41,098 nucleotides of DNA from Alphaproteobacteria bacterium (GCA_019237135.1 JAFAHQ010000107.1:1-41098); one strand, 5' to 3'; shown: positions 1 through 8,788, counted from the stretch's first letter. Notes: generated from the sequence alone by a model not told the origin. Program-made: numbers and translations.

Positions 1-430
1 TCGGCGCGCCGGTGACGTGGTATTGCTGTCCGAGCACGTTGACCCAGCGGTCCTGATAGCCGCGGGCAAAGCCGGCATAGACACGCCCCTTGGTCAGGTG
101 GTCGAGGATTGCCAGCTCCTCGGCAGCGCGGATCGGATCCCATGCCGGCAAGACCAACCCCAGCGGCGAGAACTTGATGCGCTTGGTGCGGGCGGCGAGG
201 TCGGTATAGAGCAGCAGCGGCGCTACCGAGGTCTCGTAGCCTTCCGAATGGAAGTGGTGCTCGGTCGTGGCGAAGGCGTCGAAGCCGACTTCGTCGGCAA
301 AGACCACGAGTTTGCGCAACTCTTCCAGCATCTGCTGATAACGTTCGTTGTTCCGTCCGATCGGCCGCAATCGTTTGCGATCCTCGAGCGTCCCCGGTAC
401 GGTCGGCAGAACCAAAAGCATGAATTTCAT
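1..430 (-). CDS. LLM-class flavin-dependent oxidoreductase (luciferase-like monooxygenase), C-terminus truncated by window edge
   Basis: Absent from the ORF track because it runs off the edge. Minus-strand translation from ATG at 430: MKFMLLVLPTVPGTLEDRKRLRPIGRNNERYQQMLEELRKLVVFADEVGFDAFATTEHHFHSEGYETSVAPLLLYTDLAARTKRIKFSPLGLVLPAWDPIRAAEELAILDHLTKGRVYAGFARGYQDRW... The TTEHHF...RI.F.PLGLVLP..DPIR.AEE.A.LD.L..GR...G.ARGY pattern is typical of bacterial luciferase-like proteins. Confidence 0.85.
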   Translation of the reverse strand, partial: MKFMLLVLPTVPGTLEDRKRLRPIGRNNERYQQMLEELRKLVVFADEVGFDAFATTEHHFHSEGYETSVAPLLLYTDLAARTKRIKFSPLGLVLPAWDPIRAAEELAILDHLTKGRVYAGFARGYQDRWVNVLGQQYHVTGAP

Positions 431-691
431 CGGTCGCCTCCTCCTACGCTATGCGTCGTCTTAAGGAAGTGCATTTGATTGGGTAAGCGCCGGCTGTGCG
501 GCTCGACTTGAAGTGGCACCCAACGCGAAACCCGTCGCACTCCGGCGATTAGATTGAGGTGGTCCGCCGCCGTCAAGGCGGCGCCGGGGTGAAGCTGACG
601 GGAGCTCGGTTTGCTTCTCCCCCGCCCCGCCATAATACCGGTGCGTGCGGTATAGTGCGTTACAGCCCGTCCAATCACCGCGGAACGAACC

Positions 692-1555
692 ATGAGCCTT
701 CCCAGTGACGTGGTCGAGCGCCTCCCGCACGTCGAGGGCATCCTGAATTATCTGGCGCCGATGGCCGACAAGCCGATGAACTTCGCCTACGACACGCCGC
801 CCGGCGTGGCACGCTCGAACGGCATCCCCGAGCCGTATCGGGTGACGATCTACGACGCCCGCCCGGTTGCAGCGCGCCTGTCGCTCGACGACGAAGGTCT
901 CGCCGTTGTCGAGCACCGCAGCGCGGTCACGGATTTCTACGACGACGACGAATTGCGCCGCGTCTACTATCCCGAGGCAGAGCGTCTCGTCGCGCAGGTT
1001 ACCGGTGCCAATCGGGTGCTGGTGTTCGACCACACGATCCGCCGCCACGTCTGGGGTGGTACCACCGGGCGCCGGGAACCGCTCGCCAGCCGGTCACCAG
1101 CGTCCACCACGACTACACGGTGAAATCAGGCCCGCAACGGGTCCGCGACCTGATGAGCGAGGAGGCCGACGGACTGCTTCGCCATCGGTTCGAGATCGTC
1201 AATGCGCGGCGGCCGATCCGAGGCCCACTGCGTGACGCACCTCTCGCCGTCTGCGACGCGACCAGCGTCGCCTTTACGGACTTCGTCCCATCCGACTTGG
1301 TCTATCGCGATCGGACCGGCGAGACCTACCGCGTCAAATACAACCCCGCGCACCGCTGGTTCTATGTGCCCGAGATGCGGGTGGACGAGGCGATCCTGAT
1401 CAAGTGTTACGACGCGGCCGAGGATAAAGCACGATTTTACCGCTCACTCAGCCTTCGAGGACCCGACCGCGCCGCCTGATGTACTGCCACGCGAAAGCAT
1501 CGAGCTGAGGACGCTGGTCTTCCACGCGGCTTCACGATCCTCGGCCCCGCTCAGC
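692..1555 (+). pseudogene. CmcJ/NvfI-family oxidoreductase-like gene, interrupted by two apparent frameshifts
   Basis: ORF 692-1123 (MSLPSDVVERLPHVEGILNYLAPMADKPMNFAYDTPPG...VFDHTIRR) continues in another frame as ...TARQPVTSVHHDYTVKSGPQRVRDLMSEEA... (ORF 1120-1479), then after a TTTT tract at about 1435-1438 in a third frame as ...TAHSAFEDPTAPPDVLPRESIELRTLVFHA. The family call is from recall of the HxDYT...GP.RV...NPAHRW.Y...M..DE..L.KCYD...AFEDP.....P.RESIE.R pattern. Confidence 0.75.
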
Positions 1556-1587
1556 CCTCGACGGAGCCGGGGCGGCGGCGCCTCGCG

Positions 1588-2013
1588 TCAATCGCGGCGG
1601 TAGGGGTAGCAGCGCCCCCTCTCGAGCGCGAGGCCGAAATGTTGGCCGAGCGCTTTGATCGCGTCGGCGTGGTCGACATACGGGTCGGCGTTCGCCATGC
1701 CGACGATGATCGGCCGGAAGCTCCGGTCGTCCTGCCCGCCCGGGGGGAGCATCGCGGTGACCAGCGGATTACCTTCGTCGTCGCGCAGTGTCAGAAATAG
1801 CGGCATCTCGCGCTGAATGTGCGCTTTCAGACCGATCTCCTGCTCAAAGAATACCTTGGATAATGGCTGGAAGGTCTGGGTCGCCTTTTCCTGCTCCTTG
1901 CGGAAAAACTTTTCGACGGCATGGCGCATCTCGTCGGATTCACGAGCGGCCTCCGCTTCCGTCTCGATCCGGAACCAAGTGTTCCCGCCTGGAGCATCGC
2001 AAACGTATTTCAT
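1588..2013 (-). CDS. conserved-looking hypothetical protein (141 aa)
   Basis: Complete ORF MKYVCDAPGGNTWFRIETEAEAARESDEMRHAVEKFFRKEQEKA...; no family recognised with confidence. Confidence 0.65.
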   Translation of the reverse strand: MKYVCDAPGGNTWFRIETEAEAARESDEMRHAVEKFFRKEQEKATQTFQPLSKVFFEQEIGLKAHIQREMPLFLTLRDDEGNPLVTAMLPPGGQDDRSFRPIIVGMANADPYVDHADAIKALGQHFGLALERGRCYPYRRD

Positions 2014-2204
2014 GCATCCTCCACCATTCCATACAACGAGCGGAGTCGCGAACCGTCAGAGCAAGTGCTGCATTATCAGCGGAGGACAACCTGCCGGCAA
2101 GGACATGTCCGCGGCCCTACAAATCATTATAGCAGCATTTTCCTGAAGCGTTGCGCGCGGCCGAAACGTTTTTCGCGATCGCGCGCAAGGAGTGAGGTGC
2201 TGGG

Positions 2205-3305
2205 TCAGACGACGCGCGTCTGGGCGGCGTCGGTCCATTCCCGCCACAGCGAGATCAGCGCGGCCATGACCGCCGGGCCGAGAAACAGCCCCAATATGCC
2301 AAAGGTCTCCAATCCGCCGAGGATGCCCAGCAGCACCCATAGGAACGGCAAGCGGACCGCTCCGCCGATTAGGACAGGCCGGATGAAGTGATCGGCGACA
2401 AAGACGACCGCGACCCCGAAGCCGAATACGGCGGCGGCGGCAGCTGTGCTGCCGGCCGCTGCCAAGTACAAGGCGGCGGCGCCGAAGACGACCGGCGCAC
2501 CGAACGGGATCACTGCGAGTATGCCCGTCAATACCGCAAACGACACGGGATGCGGCAAGCCTGCGACGATATACGCGATGCCCAGCAGGACGCCCTCGCC
2601 CAACCCTACGAGCACCAAGCCGTTCACGGTTCCGAGCACCGCCTGCATCATGTGTCGCCCGATCCGTTCGCCCTGCGCGCCCAGCAGAAGATCACTCAGG
2701 CCAATCAGTCGCCGGCTCAAAGCCACGCCATCGCGAAACAGGAAGAACAGGGTGAGCAAGGTGAACCCGAAGAGGATTAGCCGATGGACTATCTCCCCGC
2801 CAACCGCCCGAGCCGATTCCGCCGGGACCCGCGAGTAAATGCGTCCGAGCAGTTCTTCTGCAGCCTTCGGGTCGCTCAAGTTGCTCCGCCACCACTCCTC
2901 GAGCGGGTAACCGACACCGGGAAGCTGTGGCACCCACTCCGGCACCGGGATCCCGTTGTGTCGCGCATCAACCAGATATTGGACAAAGACCTGTGTCTCG
3001 CGCGCCACCTCCACTGCGGCATAGACGAACGGCACAATGAAAACGAGCCCGATCGACAGCGTGAGGATTAGTGGCGCTACGATTCGCTGCCCGTGTCCTG
3101 TGAGCGCGCCAAGCAAGCGCCGGTAGAGGGGCCAGAGGGCGATTGCCAATACAGCGGCCCAGGCGAGCGCGGCGAGATATCGGTGCAGGATCCACAGCCC
3201 AAGCAGGACCAGCGCCGCAGCCAGCACCATCCGTGCGATACGCTGCGGGGTACGCTCGAGCCCTTCTCCCGCGGGTTGCGCTGGCGCATTGGCATTGTGG
3301 TCCAT
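2205..3305 (-). CDS. AI-2E family transporter (PerM/YdiK-like membrane protein)
   Basis: 366 aa, multiple hydrophobic segments, motifs such as LRLI.LFGFTLLTLFFLFRDG and GILAVIPFGAPVVFG...LIGGAVRLPFLWVLLGILGGLETFGILGLFLGPAVMA typical of the AI-2E/PerM family. Confidence 0.9.
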   Translation of the reverse strand: MDHNANAPAQPAGEGLERTPQRIARMVLAAALVLLGLWILHRYLAALAWAAVLAIALWPLYRRLLGALTGHGQRIVAPLILTLSIGLVFIVPFVYAAVEVARETQVFVQYLVDARHNGIPVPEWVPQLPGVGYPLEEWWRSNLSDPKAAEELLGRIYSRVPAESARAVGGEIVHRLILFGFTLLTLFFLFRDGVALSRRLIGLSDLLLGAQGERIGRHMMQAVLGTVNGLVLVGLGEGVLLGIAYIVAGLPHPVSFAVLTGILAVIPFGAPVVFGAAALYLAAAGSTAAAAAVFGFGVAVVFVADHFIRPVLIGGAVRLPFLWVLLGILGGLETFGILGLFLGPAVMAALISLWREWTDAAQTRVV

Positions 3306-3464
3306 CGAGCTGTCCTCTCCTCGCGATCGCGCCCGGATTCCGGTACAGTGTCACCCGGCGCGCCGCGCGCGGCGCTTGTCCCGGATCTTGTGCGAACCCT
3401 GATGCAAGGATAGGCTCGCCGCGAGCAGCGTAAAGCGGCGACGTTGGCAATGAGGAGATGGTTG

Positions 3465-3965
3465 ATGGGCTACACTCTAGAGCAGTTCTCGGCCGCGTGT
3501 CATCGCATCCTGACCGACGATCCCGGCGTCGCAGGCCGCAAGAAAGTCTGCGCGCTCGTCGAAGAGGTGCTGAAGGACGACGACTTCGTCGCCATTCATC
3601 TCGGTGACGACGTTCCGGAGCGGAAAATCCTCTATGAGGATAGGGAACTCGGGTTCTGCATTCTTGGCCATGTCAACCACGGTGCCAGAGAGAGCAAGCC
3701 ACACGATCACGGTCCAAGCTGGGCGATCTATGGTCAGGCGCGCGGCGAGACTGTGATGAGCGACTGGGCATTGGTCGAGCCTGCGACTGAAGATAGGCCC
3801 GGAAAAGTGCGACTCGTCAAAAAATACACCCTCACCCCGGGCGTGGCTCACGTCTATAACGAAGGTGATCTCCACTCGCCCAGTCGCAGCGGTTCGACCC
3901 GGCTGATCCGCATCGAAGGCCGCAATTTGGAAAAGATCCGGCGCCTCGCCTACGAGGAGGTTTAG
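3465..3965 (+). CDS. cupin-like / cysteine-dioxygenase-like small protein
   Basis: MGYTLEQFSAACHRILTDDPGVAGRKKVCALVEEVL...SKPHDHGPSWAIYGQARGETVMSDWALV...; HDHGPSWAIYG...G cupin-type metal-binding motif. The start is taken at the internal Met (the ORF opens at 3444). Confidence 0.65.
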   Translation: MGYTLEQFSAACHRILTDDPGVAGRKKVCALVEEVLKDDDFVAIHLGDDVPERKILYEDRELGFCILGHVNHGARESKPHDHGPSWAIYGQARGETVMSDWALVEPATEDRPGKVRLVKKYTLTPGVAHVYNEGDLHSPSRSGSTRLIRIEGRNLEKIRRLAYEEV

Positions 3966-3987
3966 GCGGTCGGTTTTTATTCCTGCG

Positions 3988-4017
3988 TAAAAAGGGGCGC
4001 CGGCGGCGCCCCTTTTA
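3988..4017. terminator. bidirectional Rho-independent-like terminator
   Basis: Perfect stem AAAAGGGGCGCC-GGC-GGCGCCCCTTTT located between two convergent genes (stops at 3965 + and 4028 -), with A/T flanks on both strands. Confidence 0.85.
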
Positions 4018-4027
4018 TTGGGCGGAA

Positions 4028-4486
4028 TTATCGCATCGCCGTTGGCGGGGCGCCACCCTCGACGATCTCGACACGGCGGTTTTGCGGCTCGCGGACGCCA
4101 TCCGGCGTAGGTACGCGCAAGTCGTTCTCGCCACGCCCCGTGACCACGAGATCGTTCTGTGGCACGCCATCCTGAACGAGCACGGCGGCTACGGCGTTGG
4201 CCCGCCGCACGGACAGCCGTTGGTTGTAGTCGGCCGAGCCGGAGGTGTCGGTATACCCGGTGACTTGGATAGTTACGGGGGCGCCGGCTCGGAACGCATC
4301 GGCAGCCAACTTGATGACCTCTCGCCCGCTTGGACCCACGACAGCGCTGTTCCAGTCAAAGAAGACCAGGTACGGTGGCGGGGGCTGCGGGGCAGGGGGC
4401 GGGGGCGGTGGCGGAGGAGGTGGGGGAGGCGGTGTCGCACAGGCTGCAACCATCAGCAGTAAGCTGAGCAAGTATAGGCGTTTCAT
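4028..4486 (-). CDS. OmpA-family lipoprotein with N-terminal polyproline tract
   Basis: MKRLYLLSLLLMVAACATPPPPPPPPPPPPPAPQPPPPYLVFFDWNSAVVGPSG...VTGYTDTSGSADYNQRLSVRRANAVAAVLVQDGV...GRGENDLRVPTPDGVREPQNRRVEI: lipobox plus OmpA C-terminal peptidoglycan-binding motif. Confidence 0.9.
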   Translation of the reverse strand: MKRLYLLSLLLMVAACATPPPPPPPPPPPPPAPQPPPPYLVFFDWNSAVVGPSGREVIKLAADAFRAGAPVTIQVTGYTDTSGSADYNQRLSVRRANAVAAVLVQDGVPQNDLVVTGRGENDLRVPTPDGVREPQNRRVEIVEGGAPPTAMR

Positions 4487-4552
4487 CCGTTCCTCCACTG
4501 GTTGAACAGCAGAGTTTAGGAGAAATTTACCGAGGGCACCAGAGCCTCGGCT

Positions 4553-5542
4553 TCAGCCGCCTATCGCACCCCGGGTGTTCACATAGATAGAATAGATCGA
4601 CCGGCTGGCAGCCATCATCAGGCGGTTTCGCTTGCGCCCTCCGAAACACAGATTGGCGCAACGTTCGGGGAGATTGATGCGGCCGATCATCGTCGCGTCC
4701 GGGGCGAACACGACGACGCCGTTCAGCGCTTCGCTGCCACCCCATCCGCACCATAGATTGCCGTCGACATCGCAGCGGAAGCCATCCGGGCTTCCGTCCC
4801 CGGCGTTGTGGAAGACGCGGCCATTGGCGAGCTTCGTGCCGTTATCGGCCACATCATAGACGTGGATCAGACGCGTCGGCCGGGCCCGAGATTCGACGAT
4901 GTAGAGCTTGGATTCGTCCGGGGAGAAGCACAGCCCGTTCGGGAAATTGAGATCGCCAGCCACCACCGTCGCCTGACCGGTTCTGGCATCGACCCGATAG
5001 ACATTGGTCGGCAATTCGGGCGCGGCCTTATCGCCCTCGTAATTGCCGAGGATTCCAAAGGCCGGATCGCTGAACCAGATCGAACCGTCGGATTTGACGA
5101 TGACGTCGTTTGGCGAATTGAGCCGCTTGCCGTCAAACCGGTCGAGAATGACGGTGATCGAGCCGTCATATTCGGTGCGGGTGACGCGTCTTCCCTCGTG
5201 CTCGCAGGTAACGAGCCGCCCCTGGCGGTCGCGCGTATTACCGTTGGCGTGATTGGAGGGTCTGCGAAACACGCTGGCCTCGCCGGTTTCTTCTTCCCAC
5301 TTCATGATGCGGTTGTTGGGGATGTCGCTCCATATCAGGTAGCGGCCATCGCCAAACCACGCCGGCCCCTCGGCCCAGCGAAACCCTGTCGCCAAACGCT
5401 CGAGACCCGAATTCATCGGCGGCTTGATCTCGTCGAAACGAGGATCGAGGGTTTGGATCGCGGGATCGGGATAGCTCCGAGCCGGCTCCCAGCGTAGGTG
5501 TACTGGAGCGGTATCTGTCGCGCCGCCGCCGGTCGTGTTCAT
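4553..5542 (-). CDS. SMP-30/gluconolactonase/LRE family protein
   Basis: 329 aa; ...LATGFRWAEGPAWFGDGRYLIWSDIPNNRIMKWEEETG...NSPNDVIVKSDGSIWFSDPAFGI...FPNGLCFSPDESKLYIVES...DGFRCDVDGNLWCG: beta-propeller lactonase signature motifs. Confidence 0.92.
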   Translation of the reverse strand: MNTTGGGATDTAPVHLRWEPARSYPDPAIQTLDPRFDEIKPPMNSGLERLATGFRWAEGPAWFGDGRYLIWSDIPNNRIMKWEEETGEASVFRRPSNHANGNTRDRQGRLVTCEHEGRRVTRTEYDGSITVILDRFDGKRLNSPNDVIVKSDGSIWFSDPAFGILGNYEGDKAAPELPTNVYRVDARTGQATVVAGDLNFPNGLCFSPDESKLYIVESRARPTRLIHVYDVADNGTKLANGRVFHNAGDGSPDGFRCDVDGNLWCGWGGSEALNGVVVFAPDATMIGRINLPERCANLCFGGRKRNRLMMAASRSIYSIYVNTRGAIGG

Positions 5543-5560
5543 CCTGGTCCCCCGGATGCT

Positions 5561-5600
5561 CTCCCATCTTCCTCCCGCGCGTGCAGGAGGAAGATGGGAG
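5561..5600. repeat. perfect 15-bp inverted repeat / hairpin
   Basis: CTCCCATCTTCCTCC-cgcgcgtgca-GGAGGAAGATGGGAG, between the stop of the CaiB gene (5610) and the start of the SMP-30 gene (5542), both on the minus strand. Confidence 0.9.
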
Positions 5601-5609
5601 GATGTCGGC

Positions 5610-6869
5610 TCAGATGGCTTTTTCTTCGCGCAGGGCGGCGATCTCGTCCTTGTTCAGCCCGAGCAGGCTGCCATAGACGGTCTCGGTGTCCGCGCCGAGC
5701 AGAGGTGCAGCGGTGATCGGCACTTTTGAGGCGCTCATCTTGACCGGCCAGCCCGGCATCTTGAAGTCGCCGCGCACCGGATGCTTTACGGTGACAAAGA
5801 TTTCGCGCCGATTGAGGTCCGGATCGTTCGACAGCTCCATCGTATCCATCACCGCGCCGGCGGGAATGCCCTGCTCGCCGAGTCTCCGCATGACCTCGAG
5901 CTTGTCGTATTGAACGGTCCATTTGGACAGCATTTCGTCGACCACATGGCGGTTCTTGAACCGCTCCTCCGGGCTGTCGAAACGCGTATCGCCGATCAGA
6001 TCCTCGCGCCCCATCATCTTTAGGATGCGTTCCCAATGCGCTTGGTTGGCACGCGACGTATAGATATAGCAATAGTCGTTGGGTCCGCCGCCCTTGCACG
6101 GATAGGTCTCGCTCGGTGAATTGGTGCCCATGATGCTCTGATTGCCCATGCGCGGAGCGGCATGACCCCACAGATACTGGGCAGCATAGGAAATGCGCCC
6201 GTAATTGATCACGCAGTCCTGCATCGCACAGCGGATCAGCTGACCCTCACCGGTGAACTGGCGCTGATAGAGCGCCGCCAAGACGCCGATGGCGGCGTGC
6301 AGCCCGGTACCGGTGTCGCCGATCGTTGGACCGGGCTTGATCGGGCGGCCGTCGGGCTCGCCGGTGATCGACATGGCACCCCCGGTTGCCTGCGCAATCA
6401 TGTCAAAGGCCAGGTAATTCTTGTATGGACTGTCGTCGCCGAAGCCCTTGACCGAGATATAGATGATGCGGGGGTTGATCTCGCGCACGACGTCATAGCC
6501 AAAGCCCAGCCGTTCGATGACGCCCGGCGCGAAATTCTCGGCAAAGACATCGGCCTTTTCGATCAGCCCGCGCAGAATGGCGCGCCCCTTGTCGGTCTTC
6601 AGATTGGCGGTGACGCTCTTCTTGTTGGCATTGAGCAACATGAAGTATTGAGAATCGACTCCCTTCTTGTCGGTGGAGGCGCCGCGGCCTTGCTCACCCC
6701 TGGTCGGCTCCTCGACCTTGATCACCTCGGCGCCGAGCCATCCCAAGGTCAGGGTGCAGGACGTCCCGGCCTCGAACTGGGTCAGATCCACCACCCTGAC
6801 GCCATGCAAGGCGCCGAGCCGCGCCCTGGTCACCTGATCCTCGGCTGCCGGTGCTAGGTCGTTAGGCAT
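5610..6869 (-). CDS. CaiB/BaiF family CoA-transferase
   Basis: 419 aa; LHGVRVVDLTQFEAGTSCTLTLGWLGAEVIKVEEPTRGEQGR...NANKKSVTANLKTDKGRAILRGLIEKADVFAENFAPGVIERLGFGYDVVREINPRIIYISVKGFG: class III CoA-transferase hallmarks. Confidence 0.95.
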   Translation of the reverse strand: MPNDLAPAAEDQVTRARLGALHGVRVVDLTQFEAGTSCTLTLGWLGAEVIKVEEPTRGEQGRGASTDKKGVDSQYFMLLNANKKSVTANLKTDKGRAILRGLIEKADVFAENFAPGVIERLGFGYDVVREINPRIIYISVKGFGDDSPYKNYLAFDMIAQATGGAMSITGEPDGRPIKPGPTIGDTGTGLHAAIGVLAALYQRQFTGEGQLIRCAMQDCVINYGRISYAAQYLWGHAAPRMGNQSIMGTNSPSETYPCKGGGPNDYCYIYTSRANQAHWERILKMMGREDLIGDTRFDSPEERFKNRHVVDEMLSKWTVQYDKLEVMRRLGEQGIPAGAVMDTMELSNDPDLNRREIFVTVKHPVRGDFKMPGWPVKMSASKVPITAAPLLGADTETVYGSLLGLNKDEIAALREEKAI

Positions 6870-7138
6870 ATGCTTCCCTCCTAATCGTGATCGGTTACCG
6901 CCGCACGCGGCCTGATCCCTGTGGTTTGTTGCCGACGAGTTCCAGCGGTCTGGACAAGAACTGGGCCTTACCCTGATGACAGGATCGTCTTGGAACTGTC
7001 AGCTTTCTTTGCCGCGCCGTCAACCGTCAGCCACGCCGAGGTGACGTGCGCAAAACACGCCGTCCCCGTGCTGGCGACTGACTCTCCCCGCCCCTGAAGG
7101 CGGAGAGCCTACAGCCGGTATGCTGCACGAGCCGCAGA

Positions 7139-8110
7139 CTAATTCGGGGTCCAGACCAGGGCACGGGTCTCGGCGAATTCGCGGCGCAATTTGACCCAGG
7201 AGTCTCCGGCATCGTGACTGGCAAACAGCTCGCCGTAGTGGCTGCAGGCGAGGATACGGTTGGGTTGCGACGGATGGGTCGCGAATGCCCAGATCGGCGA
7301 ATTGGGCTCGACCGGTAGCGGCAGCGCCTGCCAGCTTCGCCCACCGTCTTTGGAACGCTGGATCGCTCCGGTACTCCCGATTGCTCCATCACCCGTGGCG
7401 ACGAAAAGGACCTTGGGGTCGTCGGCCTTCAGTGCCAGACTGCGGCAGTAGGGCAGGCGGAAATGTTTACCGACACCCAATCCCTCCCAGCTCTCTCCGC
7501 CGTCAGTGCTCGCAAAGATCTCCCGCGGGGTGCTGGTCAGCACGGTTTTGGCGCCATTGGCGCTGACCGCCGTGTCATGGATATCGGGATCGTCGAGACC
7601 GCCCGCGATCCGCGTCCAGCTTTCTCCGCCGTCGCGGCTGCGCCGCACGCCGTCGACCTCGATGCCGGCCCACACGATGCGATGGTCTGATGGGTCGACG
7701 GTCAGCGCCGTCACTCGCGGCACGCGAACATTCGGGCATTCTTCGGCGATGTCGGCGCGAAGTTTCTCCCAATGCCGTCCGCCATCGGTCGACCGGTAGA
7801 GCGCCGCCGGCCGGGTGCCTGCGAAGATAGTATTCGGGTCCGTCGGATCGTAGGCGACCTTCCAGACATGCAGCGCGTTCATCGGCGACTCGAGCCGCTC
7901 GAAGCGCTCACCGCCATCCTCACTGCGATAGACGCCGTCATCCGCGCCGGCCAGCAGTGTCCGCGGCTGTTTCGGATGGACCGCGAAGCCGAACACCCGG
8001 CTTTCAGCCCACAGACCTTGGCGCACCTGCCGCCAGCTCTCGCCGCCGTCCGGGCTCAGCCAAGCTCCGGTTCCGACCGTCCCGACGCAGATCGTGAAGT
8101 TACCAGCCAT
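7139..8110 (-). CDS. BNR/WD40-YVTN-like repeat beta-propeller protein (sialidase/VPS10-type repeats)
   Basis: Repeated Asp-box-like units: SPDGGESWRQV, SEDGGERFERL, STDGGRHWEKL, SRDGGESWTRI, STDGGESWEGL, SKDGGRSWQAL, SHDAGDSWVKL. Start taken at MAGNFTICVGTVGTG. Confidence 0.9.
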   Translation of the reverse strand: MAGNFTICVGTVGTGAWLSPDGGESWRQVRQGLWAESRVFGFAVHPKQPRTLLAGADDGVYRSEDGGERFERLESPMNALHVWKVAYDPTDPNTIFAGTRPAALYRSTDGGRHWEKLRADIAEECPNVRVPRVTALTVDPSDHRIVWAGIEVDGVRRSRDGGESWTRIAGGLDDPDIHDTAVSANGAKTVLTSTPREIFASTDGGESWEGLGVGKHFRLPYCRSLALKADDPKVLFVATGDGAIGSTGAIQRSKDGGRSWQALPLPVEPNSPIWAFATHPSQPNRILACSHYGELFASHDAGDSWVKLRREFAETRALVWTPN

Positions 8111-8130
8111 CTGTTTCCTCCCCGAATTCC

Positions 8131-8544
8131 TTATTTCGGTTGCGTTTCCCACCCTGTGTGGGAGATGTCGATCACTACCCCGTCGGGGCCCGCCCATTTC
8201 ATCTCGAAATTGCGATGGCCGCCGGCAGCCATTTCAGTATCGAGACCCGCTTTCTCCTCAAGCCGCTCGCCTTGCGCGCGTTCCAGCCTGGTTGCGGCCT
8301 CAGCGAGGTCTTCGACCTCAAAACCAAAGTGATGAATGCCGCTGTAATTAGGTCCGTTGGCACCGACGTCGGCGGATTTTTCCGTCTTCCAATTCAAAAT
8401 CGCCAGGTTGATATAGCCATCAGTCAGGAACACCGCTCCGTTCGGAGCGCGCCGGATCTCCTGCAAGCCGAAAGCCTCTTTATAGAAAGCAGCTGTTTTC
8501 CCAGGATCTTTCGTCGTTAGTGCGATGTGCTTGATTCTGGACAT
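8131..8544 (-). CDS. VOC family protein (glyoxalase/bleomycin-resistance/dioxygenase superfamily)
   Basis: MSRIKHIALTTKDPGKTAAFYKEAFGLQEIRR...GIHHFGFEVEDLAEAATRLE...: canonical VOC fold motifs. Confidence 0.92.
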   Translation of the reverse strand: MSRIKHIALTTKDPGKTAAFYKEAFGLQEIRRAPNGAVFLTDGYINLAILNWKTEKSADVGANGPNYSGIHHFGFEVEDLAEAATRLERAQGERLEEKAGLDTEMAAGGHRNFEMKWAGPDGVVIDISHTGWETQPK

Positions 8545-8788
8545 GGGTTTCTCCCTCTGCGCTAGCTAAGACTATCGGTCAGAATGCGCCCGTTTCGTTT
8601 TCCCGGCAAGACTGCCTCACGCGCTAGGATCGCGTCGCACTCGCGCCGCGATCGACAGGAAGCCAGTCGGGCTTTCGCCTTCGACGGTCCGGCATGGTTA
8701 ATCCTCTTTTCCGGCGCTGATCAGCCGCGTAATCTCGTCCCCACCGACGAGCGGGAGGCGAGGCGCCGGTAGGGAAAGGTCGTTCCCG

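Noticed and set aside
17-478. 153-aa + strand ORF at the window start
   Set aside because: Antisense to a recognisable luciferase-like monooxygenase running off the left edge.
635-653. Small inverted repeat ATACCG-gtgcgtg... -CGGTAT upstream of the CmcJ-like gene
   Set aside because: Only 6-bp arms; expected by chance and no supporting second site.
4082-4505. + strand ORFs rich in Gly/Arg (RGRGRWRRRWGRRC, GGGGGGGG)
   Set aside because: Antisense of the polyproline tract of the OmpA lipoprotein gene.
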